Shown: positions 55,919 through 64,000 of the stretch, in pieces | How the letters are laid out: each line of letters opens with the position of its first letter | Numbering within the stretch: position 1 is the stretch's first letter | Origin: Platanthera guangdongensis | Taxonomy: Eukaryota > Streptophyta > Magnoliopsida > Asparagales > Orchidaceae | Direction: 5' to 3' | NCBI GenBank assembly: GCA_039583875.1 | Contig: CM077165.1 | Coordinates: forward strand, 71,908,757-71,972,756 | DNA length: 64,000 bases | The notes under the pieces: model-generated | The model's database searches: none | Told to the model about the DNA's origin: nothing | Seen by the model: the letters and a program-made list of their open reading frames with translations, nothing else | Program-made: the position numbers and the translations under genes

Positions 55919-58123
55919 TGTAACACCCCCTATCCGTCGCATAGCATATAGCACAGACAGACCGGGTGGTTACTCAATGGAAACCATCCAACCAATCCAA
56001 CATCCTACACAGAGCATTCTAGCGAAAGCAAATTTAAAATTGTTGCGATTAAAAGAACCCAGCACAAATAGCATGCATGTCCACTAAACAATCCCAAAGG
56101 AATGAAGTACAAATACATAAGTACTGGCCTTAAGGCCTTACAGATTGTTTCCTTCAAATTTACATGTTTTCAAACCTCGGCACGTAGGTCGGCCATACAT
56201 GAATAAAGAAAACACCCAAAAATTTGGCCTTCGAGGGCCGGCACGGCAACTTGGGTTTTAGCCCGCTATTGACCGCTTGGTCCAGCAGCACCTGCAAGCA
56301 ACAAACCACCGCATGGTGGCAAACAAAGGCAACGGTCAGCAATGCTGACCAAATTATAACGATCCCGCCCCCCAAAATTGGGGCGGCAATGCTCCTTCCC
56401 TGCACTTTATTAGTATAACCAAGCAGTAGCAATGTCACTACATCACAGGCATAGGCTCATACGGCCACACACCCCGTGCACTCAGGGCACATTCTCAATG
56501 AACTGGTCGATGTCACGTCAATTTAATCCATAGACATTCTAATCTCACCACCGCCACTTTGACGGCCACACTATGAGCAATTTGTCTTCCCGGCATGGGT
56601 CACGTCATTTTAAGCCATAGACCGCTGAAGACCCTCATCTACGCCAACAGCAAGTACCACGTACCTTTAGGTCGCTTTAACCGAATGACATAGAACGGGT
56701 ACGGTTTCATCTAACTCGTGCTCACATCGCAACGACAATTTAAGACATATGCGCGGGTCAAACTTCTCCCAAGTCCCGTTTCCGTTACACGCTTCACATA
56801 ACCTGGTTATGTTCAAGTTGGCTCCCAGGCCTCCAAGTTGGCAGAATCACGTATCTGCCCAGTTTTCCGGGTGCACCTTGGAGTTAATCCCCAAGGCTCC
56901 CTGCTGCAATCTACCTCGTAGAAAACCCGAAAAACAAACAATCACACGGAGTCTTCTCCGGTCATTTATGCAATGCAACATCAACGATCCAGACCAACTT
57001 GTCCGGGTAGGCTTCACACATCATGCATATATCCATTCTCGATTACGGACTCTACACAACGGGGACTTTACATATCTACCCGAAGGAACGCCTCAAACTC
57101 ACCGCAAACTCGCGAGAGCGGGCTTCCTATGCAAAAGAAGTAGAGCTTCACATGCTCAAGTAGAGAATCGTTGTCCTTGCGTTCTTCCTTGGCGCCATGG
57201 AAATGTAAGCGGATGAAAAGCACCGCACTCTCCTTGCCTCCGTAGATCCAAAGTCGGTTCGCGATTTGGAGCTCCGAAGCTCCGCCGGTAACCGGATCTA
57301 GGCTTTTTCTTCCACCTTTGCTCTCCCGTCTCTCTTAACTTAGAAAGTGAACCACTCAAGTGAAATGAGGGTTTCAAAGGCCCAATCCCGGGTATTCCCA
57401 GTAGGAACAACCCCCAACCGTCGAATCCCAAAATAAGGAAACGAATGGCTACGATTCATAGCTGAAAAGTAAAACCTGGGCCGAACACGTCCTGTGACAC
57501 GCCTGTGTCCAGGTCCGTGTCCCTCATTCGCCATCAAAATCAATGCGTTACGAAACTTACACGGGTCCTGACACGCCCGTGTTTAACCTGACACGCCCGT
57601 GTTCCAACTGACACGACCGTGTGGTTGGCCGTGTGCCCCCATCGACACAGCCTCGAAAACAACCTGAGACTCACACGGGTTATGGACACGCCCGTGTCCT
57701 ATTTGACATGCTCATGTCCTATTTGACACGCCCGTGTCAAACCCGAACACGCTTGGGCTCCAGGCCATGTTCACTATCTCGACACTTCGTCGAGGGAAGT
57801 TCGTCGACTACCCGACACAGCCTTGCACACGCCCGTGTCTTAGGCCGTATACCTTGTCTCAATACATCGTCGAGCGAAACTGTCGACTCTCCTGGTCGAT
57901 CGTCGACACGGGCTCGACACGCCCTGAGACACACCCATGTCTCAGGTCGTGTTCCCTGTCTCGACACGTCATCGAGCGAAAATGTCGACTCCCCGGGCCG
58001 ATCGTCGACACGGACGCGACACGCCCTGGGACACACCCGTGTCCCAGGCCGTGTGCCCCCTGCCAAATACCAGATTTGGCCCAAAATGCCTCTCAACGCT
58101 CTTTTGAGTTTCGTGGCATTACA
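55919..58123 (-). repeat. B4 5' LTR
   Basis: Plus-strand ends TGTAACACCCCC and GTGGCATTACA, 2205 bp. Compared with the 3' LTR it lacks about 43 bp near the left end and carries a small duplication in the array (GACATGCTCATGTCCTATTT). Many point differences indicate an older insertion than D. Confidence 0.93.
57481..58062 (-). repeat. Palindromic word array (B4 5' LTR)
   Basis: Same words as 50402-50950, with one extra word from the local duplication near 57710. Array and LTR body seem to have diverged to a similar degree. Confidence 0.9.
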
Positions 58124-58241
58124 CTTCGGCTAAGACGTACTGATGACACATTGGTGTGTGCATGAAATGTCACTAAACAACTAATACCAACGAGAGAAGG
58201 TTGCCCGACCAATTGTCAAGCAACCTCCCTCTGATACCAAC
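58124..58241 (-). other. A2 leader, right part, with primer-binding site
   Basis: It begins with the second CTTCG copy and ends, read on the minus strand, in GTTGGTATCAGAGGG directly after the LTR end GGGTTGTGACA. This is an initiator-Met-type primer site. Confidence 0.88.
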
Positions 58242-60119
58242 TGTCACAACCCGTATTTTCACCGCATAAAATAACTTATCAGAGTAAGGGAAAATGTGTG
58301 TCATGATGTCACGTCAGCAGGGGATAACTGTGGATGCTCAGGCAGACACCTACTAAAACATGAAGATAGATTCCTTCAGTTATTTTAAGGAAAAATTAGC
58401 TAAATGCAAAGGTTAGTCGTATCCCTCGGCTTGGTGGCTCACTTAGTCCACAAATCAAAATATAGTTATATGCTGCGGAAAAATACTTGTTTAGATTGAC
58501 TCAAACATCCTACATGAGTATAAATGTCCCCAAAGGATAACTCATGATATGCAAGACTCTAAATTTATAATGGTAGTAAGGATAGCTTTTATGGTCGCCA
58601 AATATAACAAGCTAGAGTTTTAAAATTATGCAGTGCATGAAGTAGTAGTAATAGATTTTATAGTTGAAAATACCTAACGTGCATTCCTAACATAAATCCT
58701 CCCAGAGAGCAAGTAGTACACATCCACATATAGAAAACTAAACAGCTAGCAAGTATCTAAAAGTATCAATAATGTGGGCATCAACAAACTGACACGAACC
58801 CACATATAGAAAAGTATGTCTGAACCAGTAACTAAATAAACAACAAACTACCTCGTTGAGACGAGGTAACAACCACGGCGAACACTGCCGCCCAGAAACT
58901 CCAAAACTAGCTCTGATATCTGCTACAGCTCTGAACCTGAGGCATTCCAAAGACAGAACACCTCAGCAAGAAGGAACAAATTGTGGCAGAAATTAATAAT
59001 CCCAAATGAACAAAGGTCAAAGGGGTACCAACCCAAGACCAACAGTACTGAAATAAAGTACAAAAGAGGAACAAGTCATCATCATGAAATCGAACTCTTA
59101 CGTGATTCGTCACGTACAACAATAGTACACCAGACGCACGAGGCTATAAGGTGACAACATGAATAATTCGAAAGGAAGAAATGCAAATCCTTTCTTAGGC
59201 ACCTGTGGTCGTCTTTACCCAAACACACGGGCGTGGTGGTCACTCGTGGACACACCACCCAAAAAACGAGCGAGGTGGTCACTCTTGGACACACCACCCA
59301 AAAACACGGATATAAAATCTGTCTAACTGTGAGGGAGTCTCATACTCTCCATCATACACCGCAGACATCCAAAAGCCGGGTAGACTTCCACAGGGCACTA
59401 ATGAAGGAAACAAACACTGCAGTGGTGGAATCGTCCACTAACTCCCGCAATCAAGAAAACCACCAAGAAAACACCACATATCTCGAGATTTGGCTCGTCA
59501 GATTCTATTTGACATTACTATATACAAGACGTGGTTGATCAACACTTAGGAACGATTTATAGACCTAATTAAACTCTAATACGTTCAATAACGATAAATA
59601 AGGCAATGTTAACAAAACAAAATTTAGAAATTCTCAAGTGATCGAAAGATTAGACATAGTTATAAATTGGAAAGAAGATAAAGGAACAAAACTCATTCGT
59701 TACTATTAAATCGGACAAGAGGAAATGAGGGGAAACCACCACTTGCCTTGGTTTTACCGGAAAAGTCCTCTGAAGCACTCCACGTCGTAGATCGGGGCAA
59801 GAGAATGCGGGAGGAGATGAAATCTAGACAAAAATGGCCGAAATAGAGGTTGGGGCCGAAAAACCCTAACGAGAAATCTCAAGAAACGGGGAAGATATTA
59901 CCATGATGGCGTAGCTCTCGGCGACAGCTTTCCGGATCTATGCTCGGAAGAAGATTTCGAGCACTGGAGCACCGTCGGCGGCCACCGGATGGTTCACAAA
60001 ATATTTCTCTCTCACGCTCACGCCGCACTGGTTCGGGAAGAAAAAGAATCGGAGAAGATGATGAAATTCTCTCTGATAGAAATATGTATAAATATATACT
60101 TATATATATACATATAAAG

Positions 60120-60155
<36 letters not shown>

Positions 60156-61435
60156 TTATAAAATGTTCTGTCTAAAAAATGGAATATTTACGCCCGGGTG
60201 CGCGGAAGTCGAAAATAGGGGTTTAAGATGGCTTCAAATCGAAAAGTGGCCAACATGAATGTAGATCTCGTCGAGACGCACAAATGTCATGTTAACCATT
60301 TTTCCATATGACATCGTTTTGATGCTCAAAAAGGCTCCTGAACGTAAACTGCAACGGACTTACACGAGAACAAACCTACGGGTACTCGAGAGGTAGAAAA
60401 CGGCTACTTGAGTAGTTCAAAATGACTACTCGAGTAGTTCAGAAAGGCTACTCGAGTAGTTCAAATGACTACTCGAGTAGTTCAGAAAGGCTACTCGAGT
60501 AGTTCAGAATGACTACTCGAGTAGTTTAAAATGACTACTCGAGTAGTTCAAAACTACTCGAGTAGGACCAGAAACTTCACTCGTGCAGGAAAAATAATCA
60601 CTCGAGTAGGTAAGTAATCACTCGAGTAAAAAGGAAGGATCACTCGTGTAGGCTTAAGACGGCACTCGAGTAGGTGAAAAAGGATTACTCGAGTAATTAA
60701 AAAAATATCACACGAGTAATAAACATGCACTCGAGTATACAAGAAATCAGAACCCGAGTACACAAAAGGCAGTACTCGAGAGAATAGAACAGTACTCGAG
60801 TAAAACAACCATGACCACTCGAGTAACTGAAAGGAATCACTCGAGGATATGTATAAGCACTCGAGAGAAGAATTTAAAATTTGCACAATAGTAAAAATCT
60901 TTACAGATATATTCAAAGAAATTAAACTATAAGAATGTATAGTGTTTTTCATTTTTGAATAGTACTTTAATATTAAAATATTCGTATTTTATATATTTTT
61001 GGATAAGGAAACTATGAGATCAAAACGGAGGCCCGAACGCACGGCGAATCAAACGAAATTCGCATCGTAGGCGAATACTGACGCTACGAACACAACGACG
61101 AAGTCAAAACCAAAACCCGACGAGCCATTCCCGAGATATTAACCTTCAAAGTATACGACGAACATAAACAATCCAAAACTCCAATCGTGCGTCGAGTCTC
61201 CAAAAATGTTCGGATTGCGACGAAACTTGACGAGCAAGTCCAAAATCACTTAACTTAAATTCCAAGCACAAAAAATTCCTATTACCACAAGAATTCGGCC
61301 GACTCGACCGCACAGACGCGAAAATGTCTTAACGGCATTGCGTCGTCAACTCGACGTTAAAAGTAACGCCACGACGTCATAAATCAGACGTCGGCCAATC
61401 AAATAAAATCATCGAAAAAATCGGGGGCATTACAC
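58242..61435 (-). repeat. A2 5' LTR
   Basis: Plus-strand ends TGTCACAACCCG and GGGGGCATTACA, 3194 bp. It matches 28806-31986 throughout, including the CTCGAG array (60381-60866) and a TA repeat (60120-60152) downstream of the array in the element's direction. B3 resumes right after it. Confidence 0.93.
60381..60866 (-). repeat. CTACTCGAGTAG palindrome array (A2 5' LTR)
   Basis: Same array as in the other A2 LTR and nearly word for word, with isolated changes (for example CTACTTGAGTAG once). Confidence 0.93.
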
Positions 61436-62542
61436 AATGTCTTATGGTTAATCATTGATCGGTTAACCAAAGTGTCGCACTTCATACCTAATCGAAAGGT
61501 TGATTCAGTTGAGAAACTGGCTAAGTTGTACGTGGATAATATCGTATGATTGTACGGTGTGCCCCGTAGCATCGCAAGTGATCGATATGGGCATTTTACT
61601 TCAAATGATTGGAGTCTAATCCATCAGTTGTTGGAGACTAAACTAAAATTCAGTACGGCCTTTCATCCGCAAACGGATCGCCGGACTGAGAGGACCAACA
61701 GAACAATAGAGGAAATGCTTTGTATGTGTGTCCTGGATTTCAGGAAGAGGTGGGAAGATCACCTCTATATGATTGAGTTCTCCTACAATAATAGCTATCA
61801 AGCCAGTATATAGATGGCACCCTTTGAAGCTTTATACGGTAGGAAGTGTTGTACACTGTTTGCTTGGGCGGAAACAGGCGAATCAAAGCTCTATAAATGT
61901 TAGGAGGTCAAAGATTAAAATTCGACCATATGTACTATTCGAGAGCGGCTAGTGATGACCCAAGATAGGCAGGAGAAATACTACAACGCCAGACACCGAA
62001 ACGTGGAGTTTGTGGTAGGCGATTGGGTATACTTAAAGATCAAGCCATTCAAAGGCGTATCCAGGATTCGACGCTTGCAAAATCCGAGTTCAATGTATCT
62101 TGACCCATTTGAAGTGGTGGAACGAGTTGGAGAGGTCGCCTATCTATCAGCTCTATCAATGGAGCTAAGTGGTTTGCACGATGTGTTTCACATATCGGTG
62201 TTGCGAAAAGCTGTAAAAGAGTCAGCTCAAGTGGTTGTTGCGTATATCAAGTACTGGGCGATAACAGGCTAACGACGAACATTTAGCCCATTCGGATTGA
62301 GTATACGAAGATCAAACAGCTACGGAACAGGACAATTGGGATGGTGAAAGTCCGGTTGGACAACTGTGGCCATGAAGAGCTGACATGGGAGCGTGAGCAG
62401 ACCATGCATAATGAATGTCCCAAGTTGTTTGTATAATGATGTTGTAGCTTAAAAGGTGGAATGTTATAACTAATAAATTGCTATTTTTCCCTTATAGTTG
62501 TATAAAAATTTTGGGACGAAATTTCTGTAAGGAGAGGAGGGT
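61436..62542 (+). pseudogene. B3 integrase core, tail and polypurine tract
   Basis: The reading resumes with [21 protein letters not shown]. It includes SDRYGHF (second Asp kept), RTERTNRTIEEML (Glu kept), then [21 protein letters not shown] and GLHDVFHISVLRKAVKE. Stops fall at about 61547, 61811, 61900 and 61917, and a frame change near 62270 precedes a worn chromodomain-like tail (MVKVRLDNCGHEELTWE). The purine run AAGGAGAGGAGGG (62529-62541) borders the LTR. Confidence 0.87.
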
Positions 62543-62577
62543 TGTAACACCCCAAAAAGGAGAAGTGATCATTGGAG

Positions 62578-62927
62578 GTTACCGCGCGGCGATAGTCTTA
62601 TCGCAAGCGATAACTCAGTGAATTATTGGAACCAAGGCTCGGGTTGTTATCGCCAGGGCGATATATGTTAGCGCGCCGCGCTAGCCTTTCGACGAATGTC
62701 GAGAAAAATTTCTCGAGTAACCGATCTATCTCCTGGCGGTAATTGCTATCGCGACGCAGTAGTACTCAATGCTCTCGACGTGTCGTTGAGTTCTCGAGAA
62801 AGATCTTACCTCGCGACGATAAGGGTTATCACGGGGCGATACTTCTGGATAGCGGCACCGGCTTGTTGAAGAGGTCACCGCCTGTGTTACCGCGCAGCGG
62901 TAGTAGTTATCGCGCGGCGGTAGCTTT
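62578..62927 (+). repeat. Palindromic word array (B3 3' LTR): TTACCGCGCGG / TATCGC..GCGATA
   Basis: Words such as TTACCGCGCGGCGATA, TTATCGCAAGCGATAA, TTATCGCCAGGGCGATA, TTAGCGCGCCGCGCTA and TATCGCGCGGCGGTA are imperfect palindromes about 16 bp long. Spacing is irregular. TCGAC/GTCGA words are mixed in, as in A1. Confidence 0.88.
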
Positions 62928-62936
62928 TATATAAAG
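62928..62936 (+). promoter_or_regulatory. TATA box of B3 3' LTR
   Basis: TATATAAAG in GCTTTTATATAAAGGCTGG. The last palindromic word ends about 5 bp before it. Confidence 0.75.
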
Positions 62937-63712
62937 GCTGGACTTGAGATTTCATTCTCATTTTTCTCACACACTCTCTTGCTGAGTTCTAGAGAGGGAA
63001 GAGGAGGAAACATCCAGGAGCTCAAGAAAGGAGATCGATCCGAGGTAAGCTTATGATTGGAATCACAAGTCTATGCTTGTTCCGCGGAGGGGAAGCTGTG
63101 ACAATCAATTCCATCCGTATAGAAAAGCATCGACATGGCTCCGAAGAAAACTACAAGGGTAACGATTTTCTCCCGGACAAGTGAACTCTTCAATATACAT
63201 ACTTGCATAAAACCCCTCGCCAAAAGGTGAAAAAGGGTGGATTCCAATGGGTAGATCAGTATGATCCCCGTTTATTCCTACATATAGATCCAAAAATATA
63301 GAGTACGGAATAGGCATGCTGTGAGAAACCCATCTAGACAGGTTGGTCTAGATTGGTGATGTTTTATTCTTTACGTGCCGGAGAAGACTCCATGGATATG
63401 CGTGTGATGTATGTGTGAAATCTGGGGTCTAGTCATGTGCAGGATGCTGCATCAAAGAACTGGAAGCATTTCCAGGAAAATGCCCTGAAAAGATCACAGT
63501 TTGGAGAACTATGGTTGTCGCCGGGCTATAGTGAGTGTTGCCGGTGGTAGCTCCCTGAGAGCTAAAATGTTGTGAGGCATATCTCTAAGAGACTTGGGGG
63601 GCATTGTATGTAAAGTTGTGATCTAAATTGCCCAGCAGTGGTGGGTGCCATCCCGAAATGGTACAGAGCAGTGTGGCTTATAATAAGTTGAGCCATAGAG
63701 GCCAAATAGCGT

Positions 63713-63870
63713 GTCGTCAAGTAAGTACCTCTAAACGACTGGGTCGTCAAGTTAAGTACCTCTGAATGGGCAGTCGGTTGTCAAGTTAAGTACCTCTGAA
63801 TTACATAGTCATCAAGTTAAGTATCTCTGAACGACAAAGTTACTGTAAAGTCATGGACCTCTGAACGGTG
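63713..63870 (+). repeat. Tandem repeat of about 30-35 bp in B3 LTR
   Basis: Four clear copies and a weaker fifth of GTCAAGTTAAGTACCTCTGAA separated by short variable pieces, in the transcribed part of the LTR. Confidence 0.85.
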
Positions 63871-63982
63871 GTGGTACACGGGGAAGGCCGGTACACAAAA
63901 ACGGTGCCTTGAGTGCACGGGGCGTGTGGTCATTGATCCTACGTCTGTGGTGAATGGTGCTTAAATGCACTTTTTTGTTGCC

Positions 63983-64000
63983 ACTATATATATATATATA
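63983..64000. repeat. (TA)n microsatellite at the window edge
   Basis: A run of TA dinucleotides begins after CCAC and reaches the last base. Its true length is unknown. Confidence 0.8.

Larger units (their letters stand above)
48804..58123 (-). mobile_element. B4: complete but decayed Ty3/gypsy chromovirus-like element
   Basis: Two LTRs (48804-51017 and 55919-58123), a primer site, gag to integrase in order on the minus strand, and a perfect target duplication CTTCG (48799-48803, 58124-58128) define a 9.3-kb insertion into A2's leader. Stops and one 1-nt deletion make it inactive. It supplies the best reading of the B lineage for judging B1 and B3. Confidence 0.94.
28806..61435 (-). mobile_element. 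A2: Ty3/gypsy chromovirus-like element carrying two nested elements
   Basis: Its 3' LTR (28806-31986) and 5' LTR (58242-61435) have the same ends and the same CTCGAG arrays. The order on the minus strand is 5' LTR, primer site, leader, gag, protease, reverse transcriptase, RNase H, integrase, 3' LTR. D (36164-47661) sits in gag and B4 (48804-58123) in the leader. Without them and one copy of each duplication A2 would be about 11.8 kb. It is inserted in B3's integrase. Several stops and one frameshift show it is dead. Confidence 0.92.
62543..64000 (+). repeat. B3 3' LTR (continues past the window)
   Basis: Starts TGTAACACCCCAAAAAGG after the polypurine tract. A palindrome array (62578-62927) runs into a TATA box (62928). 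R and leader-like sequence with CTCTCTTGCTGAG and GAGGTAAGC follow, then tandem repeats (63713-63870). Near the end GTGCACGGGGCGTGTGG is the reverse of a segment in B1 and B4 LTRs (CACACCCCGTGCAC), confirming lineage B. Confidence 0.85.

Noticed and set aside
60120..60152. TA repeat as a centromere or origin signal
   Set aside because: It is a simple microsatellite at the same place in both A2 LTRs. Nothing else supports a chromosomal function.
1..64000. tRNA, rRNA or host single-copy genes
   Set aside because: The only tRNA-like text is the short primer-binding sites. All protein domains recognised are from gag-pol polyproteins.

Overview
This window reads as repeat-dense nuclear DNA of a flowering plant. 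I found no host protein gene, tRNA or rRNA. Almost every base belongs to LTR retrotransposons inserted into one another: Ty3/gypsy chromovirus-like elements with integrase C-terminal chromodomain-like tails, one Athila-type Ty3 element with a tRNA-Asp primer site, one Ty1/copia element and one solo LTR. The species cannot be named from this sequence. Names used here: A1 and A2 (chromovirus lineage A), B1, B3 and B4 (chromovirus lineage B), C (copia), D (Athila), F and G (other Ty3 elements). LAYOUT. 1-3265 is the 3' end of A1 (+): integrase, chromodomain-like tail and 3' LTR. It sits in B1 (-), which runs 3266-8185. B1 sits in the LTR of F (+). F pieces survive at 8186-8388 and 17053-18256. 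Copia element C (8389-17047, target duplication TTTAG) also sits in that F LTR and has lost its reverse transcriptase. A 2.1-kb solo LTR (8793-10908, target duplication CAGTG) is nested in C's 5' LTR. F's gag is cut by G (-), seen as a possible 5-kb LTR (18257-23306) and a decayed integrase (to 24971). A B-type LTR fragment (24972-25590) joins head-on to decayed B3 (+, 25591-28805, resuming 61436-64000). A2 (-, 28806-61435) is inserted in B3's integrase. A2 in turn carries D (+, 36164-47661, duplication GTGAG) inside its gag and B4 (-, 48804-58123, duplication CTTCG) inside its leader. D is the only element with an intact long reading frame (1811 codons) and nearly identical LTRs, so it is probably the youngest. 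MAIN OBSERVATION. Every long LTR here carries a dense array of short self-complementary, mostly CpG-centred words. Where a TATA box is readable, the array lies just upstream of it. The word differs between families: GTGTCGACAC in the solo LTR, CTACTCGAGTAG in A2, GACACGGGCGTGTC in A1, B1 and B4, CACGCCC..GGGCGTG in D, TTACCGCGCGG-type in B3, GTCCGC..GCGGAC in C, and GTTGAC..GTCAAC in G. Close relatives (A1/A2, B4/B3) carry different words, while distant lineages (A1 and B4) share the same word plus flanking sequence. This suggests a swappable promoter-proximal module. That interpretation is inference; the arrays are directly visible.
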